Positions 18,021 to 26,892 of a DNA stretch of 64,000 bases are shown piece by piece (the first letter of the stretch is position 1; every line of letters begins with the position of its first letter). This stretch comes from Myxococcales bacterium (GTDB taxonomy: Bacteria > Myxococcota > Polyangia > Nannocystales > Nannocystaceae), in NCBI GenBank assembly GCA_016793465.1, contig JAEUJW010000057.1, positions 110,745 to 174,744 on the forward strand, read 5' to 3'. A program made the position numbers and the translations under genes. Below the pieces are notes generated by a model. It worked only from the letters and a program-made list of their open reading frames with translations. It did not search any database and was not told the origin of the DNA.

Positions 18021-18743
18021 TCAGTTCGCTCCCTGCAGCCGGATCTTCTCGAAGTACGCCGCGAGCTTGGGCCGCGCGGCCTCCTTGCGAGCGGGGTAGT
18101 TCTTGTCCGTTTCCCACCCGCGCTTCGGTTTGCCGCGATAGGAGAGGCGGCGAAGGTCGCCGCACGCGTCCGCGAGGCCCACGTGGGCGAACATGTCCGC
18201 GACGAGGCGCTCGAGGACGGTGGCAGCCGACGATTTCGGGTGGGAGGACCACACAGGCCTCATGGCGTCCCAGCACTGAATCATCGCGTCGCTGTTCGGG
18301 ATCGTCCGCGCCAGCGTCACGTTATCCCGGGCCTCCGCGGGGAGGCGGTGGGGGGCCCAGCCGTGCGTCGGGAGCCACCACACCGCGCCTTCGAGTGAGA
18401 GCCGGAGACTCATGGTGTGGTCCAGGTTCACGTCCCGGCGCATCGGCACAATCCACAGGTCCGGCTTCACGACGTCGAGAAGGCCGGAGCCGGACTGGAT
18501 GTCGAGGACGAGGAGGTCGCAGGTCTCCGGCAGGCTGTCGAGCCCGTCCTGCCAGCGTACGCCTGCGTGCCCAAGCTGGGGCCGAAGGTCGTGGTTCCAG
18601 CCGAGGGTGACCCCGACGACGTCGAGCCCGTGCTCCTGGCCGCGGATGCAGGTGGACGCGGTGTACTGCGTGACCCCCACACCACCCTGCGGACTGTAGA
18701 ACGCGATGATCCTCGGTCGTGTCCCCTTGTTGTGTTTTTCCAT
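18021..18743 (-). CDS. ParA/MinD-like ATPase fold with degenerate P-loop
   Basis: About 240 residues with a GGAGAAGAGG ribosome site. IIAFYSPQGGVGVTQYTAS aligns with the ParA deviant Walker A (KGGVGKT), but both lysines are replaced (Gln19 and Val24). The Walker B-like DLLVLDIQSGSG and the later WIVPMRRDVNLDHT are kept. ATP hydrolysis is therefore doubtful. The second half is basic. The start overlaps the next stop as TAATG. A second lysine-less member is at 36682, so the element uses this fold in two places. Confidence 0.72.
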   Translation of the reverse strand: MEKHNKGTRPRIIAFYSPQGGVGVTQYTASTCIRGQEHGLDVVGVTLGWNHDLRPQLGHAGVRWQDGLDSLPETCDLLVLDIQSGSGLLDVVKPDLWIVPMRRDVNLDHTMSLRLSLEGAVWWLPTHGWAPHRLPAEARDNVTLARTIPNSDAMIQCWDAMRPVWSSHPKSSAATVLERLVADMFAHVGLADACGDLRRLSYRGKPKRGWETDKNYPARKEAARPKLAAYFEKIRLQGAN

Positions 18744-19234
18744 TACCTCTTCTCCTTCTCCTGCTGTGCTGCGATGGTCCTCAATTCGAGAGCGTGCCAG
18801 CCGCCCCAGCGGCCGCCGTCGAGGAGGAGCCCAAACTTCTCGAGGTCCCGGAGCATGACCCGCGAAGCGGCGTCGTTCGCAGCCGCTGCCATGTCACCGA
18901 CACTACGGGACGTCGTGCTTGTGCTCCGGAGCGCGTAGACGGGGCCCTGCTGACCCGGGAACAGTTGGCCCTCGTGGAATAATTCCAGGTGCATCCACCG
19001 ATCGGTGAAGCGCAGCCGCGTCCAGCGGCCATCGATGAAGTGTTCGTCTGCGCGGGCTTTCAGGTACTCGAGCGCGGCGCTGTCGACAAAGATGTCGGAG
19101 CTGACCCGGAAGGTACGCCCGAACGCCACCATGGTTGCCGGCGCGGTGCGCCGGCCGAACATCATGCCGCTGAGGAACCCGGCGCCCACGCTGAGCGCCC
19201 CTCCGAACACCAGCCACTGGTTTGCGCGAGTCAT
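18743..19234 (-). CDS. Small membrane-anchored protein of unknown function
   Basis: About 163 residues. One N-terminal membrane segment (LVFGGALSVGAGFLSGMMFG) is followed by RR and a soluble part of mixed strand/helix (FIDGRWTRLRFTDRWMHLELF). No known family was recognised. It is translationally joined to the ParA-like gene (TAATG) and follows the protease gene by 2 bp. Confidence 0.7.
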   Translation of the reverse strand: MTRANQWLVFGGALSVGAGFLSGMMFGRRTAPATMVAFGRTFRVSSDIFVDSAALEYLKARADEHFIDGRWTRLRFTDRWMHLELFHEGQLFPGQQGPVYALRSTSTTSRSVGDMAAAANDAASRVMLRDLEKFGLLLDGGRWGGWHALELRTIAAQQEKEKR

Positions 19235-19236
19235 GT

Positions 19237-19947
19237 CTAGCCCTCCTCCGCCGCCGCGAACAAGCGCCGCCTCGCCCGCCGCTGGTCATCGACGAGCCCC
19301 GCCCAGGCCGGCTCGGCCAGCTCGACGGGGATCCCCAGGGCCTCGAGTTGCGACGCGTGGATGGGCCAGGCGTGCGGGGCCGCCTCGCCCATGAACACGC
19401 TCATCGCCCGCTCGAGCGCGGCCGGCGGTGCGTCCGCGAGGCGCTCGCGCAGCGTCTGGCGCAGGTAGCCCTCGACCGCCTTGCTGTACTCGGCGGCGAG
19501 CGGATGAAGCGGGTTCTGCTCGTGGTCCTGGGTCGGCTGGATGTGCCTGGCGCGCTGGCCGTAGATGACGGGGTCGACCGCCGAGAGCGCGGCGTTCTTG
19601 CCGAGCAGGAGCCGCCGGGCGTTGAGGGCGACGATCGTGCCGCCCGAGAACGCCATGTATGGCACCACCGCCGTCGAGCGCGGGAACTTGCGGAGGGCGT
19701 CGGCGATGAGCACGCACGCGGCGACCTCGCCGCCGTCCGTGTGCAGCACGACGAACACCTCTTCGCCGGGCGCGTGCTCCAGTCGCTCCAGCACCTCCTC
19801 GGCGAACCTCATCGTGATGACGGGGGTGACGATCGGGATCACGTGCCGCGGCAGCCGCGACGGGCGGGCGCGCTGGTGAAGCCAGGTGATCGCTCCGCCG
19901 ATGAACGCGGAAGTGATGGCGGACCGAATGATGAGACTACGAGACAT
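19237..19947 (-). CDS. Membrane-anchored ClpP-fold serine protease, SDH (serine dehydrogenase proteinase) type
   Basis: About 236 residues from ATG 19947. An N-terminal membrane segment (IIRSAITSAFIGGAITWL) precedes the ClpP/crotonase-fold part: VLHTDGGEVAACVLIADAL, YMAFSGGTIVAL with the likely nucleophile Ser in SGGT, and SAVDPVIYG. These are the three typical blocks of SDH-type proteases (PF01972). As part of a run rich in membrane proteins it could process particle proteins, as head-maturation proteases do in tailed phages, but that role is inference. Confidence 0.75.
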   Translation of the reverse strand: MSRSLIIRSAITSAFIGGAITWLHQRARPSRLPRHVIPIVTPVITMRFAEEVLERLEHAPGEEVFVVLHTDGGEVAACVLIADALRKFPRSTAVVPYMAFSGGTIVALNARRLLLGKNAALSAVDPVIYGQRARHIQPTQDHEQNPLHPLAAEYSKAVEGYLRQTLRERLADAPPAALERAMSVFMGEAAPHAWPIHASQLEALGIPVELAEPAWAGLVDDQRRARRRLFAAAEEG

Positions 19948-19952
19948 CGTGC

Positions 19953-20840
19953 TTATGCTCCTGCCGGCGCCGGGGCTCCGACTTGGGCGGCCTGGCCGCT
20001 CCTGGACGCGGCGGTGAGGACGAGGGTTGCGAGGCCCAGCGTGCCGATGCCCGCGACGACGTAGGGGGCCCACGCGAGGATCTTTGCGAGGTTTTTCGCC
20101 GCCTGCTGGGCCCCATCCGCGACGTCCCCGGCGGTGTCGACGATCTGCGACGCGCCGCTCTCGACCTTGGTGAACAGCACCGCGAGTGGGTTGTCCCGCA
20201 AGAAGTCGATGTCCCAGGTGCGGATCGCGTTGTCCCACGCCGCCGCGAGGAGTGGGTCGTCGGTGGGATCCTTGTCGAAGATGCTGCCGTCGTTGATGAC
20301 GCCCTGGTTGTCGAGCAAGATCACGATCGGCGGGCTGCCCTCATGTGGGAGGACCGTCAGCCAGGGGTTCTTCGTCCAATACTTGTCGATGCTGCGGAGT
20401 ACGTCGCTGTACTTGAGGCGTGCGTCGGTGAGGGCGCCGTCCCATGCGTCCGCGTTGAGGGCGCGGACGAGGTCGGTGAGCGGTCCGCGGTCCGACTCGG
20501 GGATCAGCATGAGCGCGGCGAGACGAGAACGCAGGTCGCGGTGCGGGTTGGTCAGGGCGCTTTGCAGCGCGAACCTGGCGGCCGGCGGCTTGCCGTCGTC
20601 GGTCCGCAGGTGCCACTTCGGATGGAGCATGTAGAGGATGCCCTCCTCGCGGATCTGGTTGCCCCACCGCGCCTCCTTGTCAGCGTTCGCCTTGGCGATG
20701 CCGTCCTTCGTCGCGGAGCTGTAGACCGCGTTGAGGATGAGCAGCGCCTCCCACTTGCGGGCGTCGAGCTCGGCCACCGGGAGGACCGACAGCTCATAGA
20801 CCTTCTTCGCGAGGACGGCGATGTCCTTGTTGTCAGACAT
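19953..20840 (-). CDS. Tail-anchored protein of unknown function
   Basis: About 295 residues from ATG 20840, overlapping the upstream stop by 8 bp. A mostly helical soluble part with a short hydrophobic strand (SPPIVILLDNQGV), then an amphipathic stretch (VDTAGDVADGAQQAAKNL) and a C-terminal membrane segment (YVVAGIGTLGLATLVL). No family was recognised. There is no signal peptide, so insertion would be from the cytoplasm after translation. Confidence 0.7.
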   Translation of the reverse strand: MSDNKDIAVLAKKVYELSVLPVAELDARKWEALLILNAVYSSATKDGIAKANADKEARWGNQIREEGILYMLHPKWHLRTDDGKPPAARFALQSALTNPHRDLRSRLAALMLIPESDRGPLTDLVRALNADAWDGALTDARLKYSDVLRSIDKYWTKNPWLTVLPHEGSPPIVILLDNQGVINDGSIFDKDPTDDPLLAAAWDNAIRTWDIDFLRDNPLAVLFTKVESGASQIVDTAGDVADGAQQAAKNLAKILAWAPYVVAGIGTLGLATLVLTAASRSGQAAQVGAPAPAGA

Positions 20841-22365
20841 TGGGTGCCTCGTTTGCGTCCGGCTCGTCGTCGGGTTCCGTGGTGTCATCGAGCGTCAGGT
20901 CGGAGACTGCGTCGTCGAGGCGGCTGCGCTCGCGCGCTGCCGCCTCGGCGCGAAGCTGGCGTGGCGTCGGCGTCGTGGTCTGCGGGCTGGTCAGGGTCAG
21001 GATCACAGCCGCTGCAGGGGTGAAGCTGGGGGAGCGGGATGAAGTTGACCCGCCCGCCGATGGGGTCGCAACGCGCTCGGTCGGCGGCACCTGGTGGGTT
21101 GGGGGGGTTGGGTCAGGTTCACCGCGCGTCGACACGGCGGCGAGACGCGGCCGGGTCGCCATCACATCGGGGGCCGGTGGCGAAGCCTGCTCCACCACGG
21201 GGGACGCACCTGTGACGGTCGGCTGCGGCGCCGCGACGTGCGGCACGACCGTGGGAGGCGCCGCCTGCTCCACCGGCTGGACGGTCGCCACGGCTGCCAC
21301 GGTCGGCGATGCTTGCTGCACCGGAGGCCGAACCGGGAGCACCCTCGCGGCGCCGTTGACGGCCGGCTTCGGCGGAGCCTGCATGGGCTGGTCGGTGACG
21401 CCTTTCGCGGCCATGTCGACCGGCCGCGTCGGCAAGGCGCCGAACAGCGGCGCCTTGGGCTGGAGTGCCGCGGCCGCGATGTGGTGCACGGTCTCCCCGA
21501 CCATGCCGACGATGTCGACGATGGACTCGATCTTTTCGCCGATCCTGGCGTGCTCGGCCTGCGTCGCGCTCGCCTGCTCGGCGAGGAGCTCGCGGAGGTT
21601 GACCAGCGCCTGTCCGTGCTCGCCCGTCGACTGGGCCACCGTCTGCACCTCCTCGCGATGCTTGGCCAGGAGCTCGCCAAGCTGCTGGCGGTGCTCGTGG
21701 TCTGCCTGCGCCTGTGCCCGCCGGTGCTCCGCGAGGATGGCCTCCATCGTCGCGGCGTGCTGCACCTGCTGGGCTTCGGTCTGCCTGGCGAGTTGGACAC
21801 GATGATCGGCGAGCACCCGCTCGAGCGTGGCGGCCTGCTCGTCGGCGCGAACCAAGGACGGCGGCGTCGGCGGGGGCAGGTCGAGGGTGGGCGGAGCGGC
21901 AGGGCCCCGCCGCGGGGAGCTCGCCTCCACGGCCTGCGGCGTGAAGTCCGGCGGCGGCGGGGTTTGCGGGCTGCGCTTCGGCGCGGAGGGCTCGGACGTT
22001 ACGTCAGGAGCCGCCTGGGGTGGGGTCTGGGGCGCCGGAGCCTCCGCGGCGCGGGCCTCGGACGGGCTTGGCGCTCCGTTGGCGCTGGCTTGCGCAGCGT
22101 CGGACTCCGCCGGGTCGCCGAAGATCGGGACGATGCGGTCGCCGAGCTTGCGATAGGCGATCACGGTCGCCCTCTCTGGGGCCGCCGGGCCAGGGCCAGG
22201 TGGCGCTCCGACCGGAGGGGAGTGCATCGACACCGGCGGCACCGGGGAAGCCGCCGCCGTCGGCGGCGAAGACCGCATCCGGCGCCGCTCGCGGATGGAC
22301 CGCCAGCCGGTCAGCATGTCGTGCAGGCCGACCAGTGTTTGATGGGGATCGCTGAAGCTGATCAT
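20833..22365 (-). CDS. Pro/Ala-rich coiled-coil protein
   Basis: About 510 residues from ATG 22365. A short N-terminal segment (SFSDPHQTLVGLHDMLTGW), then a long Pro/Ala/Ser-rich region, a central coiled coil at about residues 195-320 (repeated AxxxEAILAEHRRAQAQADHEH-like heptads), and a second Pro/Ala/Thr/Val-rich region to the acidic C-terminus. The shape is that of an extended rod or scaffold. No family was assigned. Confidence 0.7.
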   Translation of the reverse strand: MISFSDPHQTLVGLHDMLTGWRSIRERRRMRSSPPTAAASPVPPVSMHSPPVGAPPGPGPAAPERATVIAYRKLGDRIVPIFGDPAESDAAQASANGAPSPSEARAAEAPAPQTPPQAAPDVTSEPSAPKRSPQTPPPPDFTPQAVEASSPRRGPAAPPTLDLPPPTPPSLVRADEQAATLERVLADHRVQLARQTEAQQVQHAATMEAILAEHRRAQAQADHEHRQQLGELLAKHREEVQTVAQSTGEHGQALVNLRELLAEQASATQAEHARIGEKIESIVDIVGMVGETVHHIAAAALQPKAPLFGALPTRPVDMAAKGVTDQPMQAPPKPAVNGAARVLPVRPPVQQASPTVAAVATVQPVEQAAPPTVVPHVAAPQPTVTGASPVVEQASPPAPDVMATRPRLAAVSTRGEPDPTPPTHQVPPTERVATPSAGGSTSSRSPSFTPAAAVILTLTSPQTTTPTPRQLRAEAAARERSRLDDAVSDLTLDDTTEPDDEPDANEAPNV

Positions 22366-22379
22366 GGACTTTGGTCCTT

Positions 22380-22658
22380 TCACCTGCGCCGACGCGTGCC
22401 GCGTAGGCCGAACGCGGAGCGCTCCGCGACGATGGTGTACGTTCCGGGGTTGAGGATGATGAGCGGCGCGCGGGGCGTCGCGTGCAGGCAGTAGCTCGCG
22501 GGCTCGCCCGCCTTCTGCCGCGTGATCTGTAGACACCCGCGGACGAGCACGAATGCGACGGCGTCGCCGGGGCCGACGACTTCGAGGCTGTACTGGCCGC
22601 GGGCCATGACGAGCGCGTCCAGGTGCATGGAGCCGGCGCTGGCGAAGTTAATTTCCAT
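22380..22658 (-). CDS. Small beta-rich protein, possible particle or spike component
   Basis: About 92 residues, nearly all predicted strand: ALVMARGQYSLEVVG, VAFVLVRGCLQITR, APLIILNPGTYTIVAE, ending in RRRR. The pattern of eight or so short strands with turns would fit a small jelly-roll or beta-barrel. No family was recognised. The start overlaps the stop of the upstream 61-residue gene by 11 bp. Confidence 0.6.
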   Translation of the reverse strand: MEINFASAGSMHLDALVMARGQYSLEVVGPGDAVAFVLVRGCLQITRQKAGEPASYCLHATPRAPLIILNPGTYTIVAERSAFGLRGTRRRR

Positions 22659-22833
22659 GGCCGTCCCTCCGGGGTCCCCCCAGCGTGTGCGCCGCGCCGA
22701 ACGCGTAGCCGATCACGAGGCCCGCGAGCATGGTCGACGCGCCGGTCACGATGAGCGCCCAGCCCTGGCGCCGCCGGTCCTGTGCGAGCTGGGCCTGGCC
22801 GTCCGTATCGGGAAGTTTCGAGTACGCCTTCAT
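22648..22833 (-). CDS. Small single-pass membrane protein
   Basis: 61 residues: a charged N-terminus, then one membrane segment (WALIVTGASTMLAGLVIGYAFG), then a short basic tail. Its start overlaps the stop of the M23 gene (ATGA). No family was recognised. Small membrane proteins of this size are common in lipid-containing phages, but this alone proves nothing. Confidence 0.65.
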   Translation of the reverse strand: MKAYSKLPDTDGQAQLAQDRRRQGWALIVTGASTMLAGLVIGYAFGAAHTLGGPRRDGHGN

Positions 22834-23732
22834 CGTGCCGCCTCCTCGGGCTCTGGCCGCCGCCGCATCGACACGACCACCGCCGCGGTGAGACCCGCAA
22901 GGGTGAGGCCCGCGACGACGCCGCCGACGATGCGAATCGGTGAGAGTGCGTCGCTACTGGGGCCTGAGCTCTCCGAGCCCACGCCGCAGTCCTCGAGGGA
23001 GTTGCACGGGCCCTTTTGCAGCGCGCCCTGGATCGCGTCCTCGGTGTGCGGTCCCCACTTGCCATCGACCGCGACGCCGAGCGCGGCCTGGGCCGTCTTC
23101 AGCGCCTCGGTCGCCTCGGTGCCCCACGCCGCGCCGACGTCGCCCTTGTAGTAGCCGAGGTCGGCGAGCGCCTGGAGGCGCTGCCGCGTCAGCAGCAGCG
23201 ACGCATCCTTGCCCACCATCCGCTCGACGTAGTTCGCGGGGTTGAGGAGGCCCTCGGGCGGCGGGTCGTCCTGCCACCACCGGGAGTTCGCGGTGCGGCT
23301 CGGCGTCGCGGTGTAGGTCTCGAAGTGCAGCATGCCGTAGCTGCCGACGATGCGCCCGAGCTCGCCGCCCCGCGCCACCTTGGCGCCGACCTTGCGGCCC
23401 CACTCCTTGTGCGAGCCGGCGATGACGCCGCCGAGCACGAGGAAGAGGCCCGAGTCGGTGACGAAGAAGATCGCCCGTGTGCCCTCGGTCCAGCCCTTGT
23501 CGAGCCCGACGAGCGTGCCGTCCTCGGGGGCGACGACGAGGGCCTTGTCCGGGGCCCGTTGCAGGTCGATGCCGGCGTGCCAGCGCTCGCACTTCTCCGT
23601 CGCGCAGCCGTCCGGGCGTCCGCCACCGAGGCTAAACGTCGCGAACTTCGGCGTCACGGTCGGCATGGGCCACAGCGGATCCTTGCCGCCCTCGGCCATG
23701 GGAACCTTCTCCCAGTCGGGTGAACGGGCCAT
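22830..23732 (-). CDS. M23-like peptidase with peptidoglycan-binding domain and C-terminal membrane anchor
   Basis: About 300 residues from ATG 23732. Residues about 45-140 are an M23/LytM fold: WHAGID (zinc ligands His52 and Asp56), VVAPEDGTLVG and GMLHFE (zinc ligand His136). The first His of the usual HxH is Met134, so the general base is missing and cleavage may be impaired. Residues about 180-240 form a peptidoglycan-binding domain (ALADLGYYKGDV...GVAVDGKWG). A membrane segment (about 265-290) and RRR end the protein. There is no signal peptide, so it is tail-anchored, as expected for an entry or exit enzyme carried in a membrane. Confidence 0.85.
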   Translation of the reverse strand: MARSPDWEKVPMAEGGKDPLWPMPTVTPKFATFSLGGGRPDGCATEKCERWHAGIDLQRAPDKALVVAPEDGTLVGLDKGWTEGTRAIFFVTDSGLFLVLGGVIAGSHKEWGRKVGAKVARGGELGRIVGSYGMLHFETYTATPSRTANSRWWQDDPPPEGLLNPANYVERMVGKDASLLLTRQRLQALADLGYYKGDVGAAWGTEATEALKTAQAALGVAVDGKWGPHTEDAIQGALQKGPCNSLEDCGVGSESSGPSSDALSPIRIVGGVVAGLTLAGLTAAVVVSMRRRPEPEEAAR

Positions 23733-23734
23733 GA

Positions 23735-24271
23735 TCAGATACCTCCCCTTCCATCCTCGAAATGACGGGCGTCGCCACCGTGGTAGTAGCGGTCCTCGAT
23801 CTCGTCGATCTGCAGGCCGATCTCGAAGTCCGCCACCGTCTGGGCGGCCACCTTGAACGAGGGCGACTTGACCAGGCCCTCCTCCGTGGCGCGTACGGTC
23901 GCGGCGGCCAGGAGGGCCACGACGCGGCGCTGCGTGGTGGTGTGAAAGCGCCAGCAGAGGAGCACGCGGTGAGCGGGTGAGAGCCCGTCGATGACCTCGC
24001 TGGCGATCCGGCGTTGCTCGGCCATCAGGGCCTCGCGCTTCTCGTCGCGGTGCATGCCGAGGAGCATCTGCAGGTGCGCGCCCGGCCATTCCTCCTGCGG
24101 GACAGGGGCCTCGTGGTCCCCGCTCCACATCTCCTCGGCCTCGTCGGCGAGCCGGCGGGCGAGCTCGGCCCGATTTGCCGTCTCGAAGTGCCGGACGATG
24201 ATCGCCAGCTCGTCCGCGGGCAGCCTCTCCAGCGCCCGCGCTGCGAGGGCGATGAGTTCGTCGTTCGTCAT
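23735..24271 (-). CDS. Helical protein of unknown function
   Basis: About 178 residues from ATG 24271, which overlaps the stop of the preceding gene (ATGA). Mostly acidic/basic helices (LAARALERLPADELAIIVRHF) and no membrane segment. No family was recognised. Confidence 0.65.
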   Translation of the reverse strand: MTNDELIALAARALERLPADELAIIVRHFETANRAELARRLADEAEEMWSGDHEAPVPQEEWPGAHLQMLLGMHRDEKREALMAEQRRIASEVIDGLSPAHRVLLCWRFHTTTQRRVVALLAAATVRATEEGLVKSPSFKVAAQTVADFEIGLQIDEIEDRYYHGGDARHFEDGRGGI

Positions 24272-26892
24272 GACTGCACCAGGGGAAAGAGGAGGCGATC
24301 GCGGACGATCGACGCGTGAATTCCGGCGTCGCGGAGTGCCCGCCGGGCCTGTTCGCGCACCGCGGCCGTGGGAGCACAGCACTCTCCGAGCCGCCCCACC
24401 GCGCGGACGCCCGCCGGATCGATCGTGACGCCCGCCCGAGTGAGGATCGCTCGGGCACGTGCGATCGGGTCGTGTTGGATGCGGAGGGCCTGAGCCGGCG
24501 GCGTCGTGGTCGCGCCACCGCGGGCAGCGTGTGCGTCCGCTTTGATCTGCCGCTCCTGCTGATGATTCTCGGCGGCCTCGACGGCGCGCAGCGTCTCGGT
24601 ATCCTCCTCGCTCGGCTCGAGACGAGGCGCATGCTCCGACGAGACCCGAGCCGCCAGCGGCTCTTGCCCCTCCGCACACGCCTCGGCGATCGACGCGGCC
24701 GCGAGGCCGATGCGGCGGAGCGCGTCGTGGACTCGTTCGGACGCGGCGATCGCCGCACCACGGGCCAGGCTCCGACGAGCGGTGTCGTAATACTCCCTGG
24801 CCTTCTCGAAAGCTCGTGTCGCGGCGGCGCGGTGCGCCCCCTTGCAGCGAGGCGCGTCGATCATGGCGGCGGTCAAGAACAGCAGTTGCCGCACGTCCTC
24901 CAGCCGTTCCGGCGTGCGCTCGACCTCGGCGATGAACTCGGCGATCCTGCGATAGAGCTCGATCTGGTCGTCCGCCCGATCCTCGTCGCCGACCAGGAGG
25001 AGCTGATCGCCGTCTCGCAGGTGTCCCGCGTCGTCCTCGATCTCACAGACGTTCGGGTCGTCGGTGGGCCGGACAACGGCGCGCATCTTGAAGAGCTGGA
25101 ACTCGCCGTCCCGTCCGACACGACGAAGGAGGACCGCCTGGCCTCCGTCGCCGGTCGTGAACGGCGCCTCGGTGGAGGTATGCAGGACACCGTCACGGGC
25201 ATGCACCGTCGTCGTGCCCGGCTCCTTGAAGACGGCGCTCCAGAGCTCACCCGCGAGCGACGTGTCCCCTGGGACATCCCCGTCGCGCCATTCCTCAATC
25301 ACCCCGAGCGCGGGATGATCGTCGTGGGTCGCTCGCAGCCACCGGATCAAGCCCTCGGGTAGATCCGGCCGGGGATCGGCGAGGTAGGCAAGCGCTCGGG
25401 CCATCATCCCGTGGGACGGCTGGCCCGCCAGCGTCGCCGGATCGATGCCGAACTCGCCGACGCGGCGGCGCACCTCTTCGATCCGGCCCGCGAGTGGTGA
25501 TGGTGGCAACTCGCCCAGCTTCACGGCCTTGGCGGCCTTCAGCGCCCGCTGGACGCGGCGAAGCAGCTCGTCCTGCAGCGCCGTCGTGAGGCCAGGGGGG
25601 AGCCAGCGCACTTCACCGATCGCGTTGTCGCGGACCTCGATCGAGACGACGCCATCCGCCAGGGCGCCGTCCTCGGGATACACCGTGAGCACGTGACCCG
25701 GTCCGCGGGGGGCGACGTCAAGGCGCCAGCCTGGCTCCTGTTCGAACGCCTGAACGACCGATTCAGCCCATGTAGGCTCCTGGCTGCGGTTCGCCGCGCG
25801 CTCCCGCATGAACTCCGTCGACTCCTTGCTCGCCTCGGTGATGAGACGCTTCGGGTTCTCGCCGCGGTCGGCCGCCTTCTCCACCCGCGTTAGGTACGCG
25901 CTGCGGCGAGACGGCGGCAACACAAGGTCGCCGATCCGATCCCTCGCCTCCTCGCGCGTCTTCGCCGGGAGAGGCGACCTGGGCGTCCTGGTCGCCGCCG
26001 GCTTCGCCGCCGACCGGGGCGAGGCCGATGCGTCCTTCCTGGGCGCGCTCCGGGGCTTGATCGCATCGCCCACCGCGGTCACGAAATCTGGATATTCCTC
26101 CCACGCGAGGGCCTCGCGCACGAGGGTCTGGTCGTCGAACTCCGCGGTCGTCTTGTGGTGTACCGGGTGCGCCGCGACATCGAAGCGCAGCGCCAGCTCG
26201 CCGCCGCTGCTTGGATGGCGGTACTTGAGGACGAGCTCGCGGTCGCCCAGCGTGGGTCGACCGCGCATCTGGTAGGTGCGCCCCGCGGTGGCGAGATCCT
26301 TCGCGAAGAGCGCGTACCAGCGCATCCAGACGTGTTGCGCACGATCCTTCAGCTCTTTGATGTCGCTCGCCGATGTGGCGAACACCGCCGAGCGGGGCTC
26401 CTCGGGTTCGTCACCACCGAGCCAGGCGACGAACTCGGGCAGGCGCCTTCGCCGTTCGTCACTGGCCTTCGCGCGCCAGGTCGCGAGGCTCGGCCGAAAC
26501 CCGGCCTGCAGTAGCAGCAGTTCGACCCGGCGGGACGGGACGCGGATGCCCACGAGGACCAGCTCACCCTCGAACTCATAGCCCTGGGGCTGCCCGAGGA
26601 GGTCAGCGACCATGACGTGCTTCACCCAGACCTGCGCGCGACGAGCGGCGGCCTCGCTCTGCCACCTCCACAGCGCGTCGTCCATCCACATCTTCGCGCT
26701 CGCCTCGCCCTTCCCGATGAAGGTGCCGAGCTCGACATCCTTCGATTCGCCGCTGGTCTGGAACCGGATGCCGGCTCCGAGGCTCACGTCGATGGTCCCC
26801 GGGTACACGTAATGAATCAGCGTCCCCTCGGTCCGCGGCCAGATCGAGACGGCATTCATGGCGAGCGCGGAGAAGTTGCCAATGGTACTCAT
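24268..26892 (-). CDS. Large protein of unknown function beside the polyvalent protein
   Basis: About 874 residues. The N-terminal 270 residues are mixed strand/helix (GYEFEGELVLVGIRVPSR, ELVLKYRHPSSGGELALRF). A basic Ala/Pro linker is near 290-320, then helical regions and a C-terminal half with long helices and a beta module (TTVHARDGVLHTSTEAPF, QAVLLRRVG). It overlaps the 2148-residue gene by ATGA and may act with it. Large auxiliary proteins coupled to such methylase-helicases are often transferred into the new host, but that is inference here. Confidence 0.6.
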   Translation of the reverse strand: MSTIGNFSALAMNAVSIWPRTEGTLIHYVYPGTIDVSLGAGIRFQTSGESKDVELGTFIGKGEASAKMWMDDALWRWQSEAAARRAQVWVKHVMVADLLGQPQGYEFEGELVLVGIRVPSRRVELLLLQAGFRPSLATWRAKASDERRRRLPEFVAWLGGDEPEEPRSAVFATSASDIKELKDRAQHVWMRWYALFAKDLATAGRTYQMRGRPTLGDRELVLKYRHPSSGGELALRFDVAAHPVHHKTTAEFDDQTLVREALAWEEYPDFVTAVGDAIKPRSAPRKDASASPRSAAKPAATRTPRSPLPAKTREEARDRIGDLVLPPSRRSAYLTRVEKAADRGENPKRLITEASKESTEFMRERAANRSQEPTWAESVVQAFEQEPGWRLDVAPRGPGHVLTVYPEDGALADGVVSIEVRDNAIGEVRWLPPGLTTALQDELLRRVQRALKAAKAVKLGELPPSPLAGRIEEVRRRVGEFGIDPATLAGQPSHGMMARALAYLADPRPDLPEGLIRWLRATHDDHPALGVIEEWRDGDVPGDTSLAGELWSAVFKEPGTTTVHARDGVLHTSTEAPFTTGDGGQAVLLRRVGRDGEFQLFKMRAVVRPTDDPNVCEIEDDAGHLRDGDQLLLVGDEDRADDQIELYRRIAEFIAEVERTPERLEDVRQLLFLTAAMIDAPRCKGAHRAAATRAFEKAREYYDTARRSLARGAAIAASERVHDALRRIGLAAASIAEACAEGQEPLAARVSSEHAPRLEPSEEDTETLRAVEAAENHQQERQIKADAHAARGGATTTPPAQALRIQHDPIARARAILTRAGVTIDPAGVRAVGRLGECCAPTAAVREQARRALRDAGIHASIVRDRLLFPLVQS

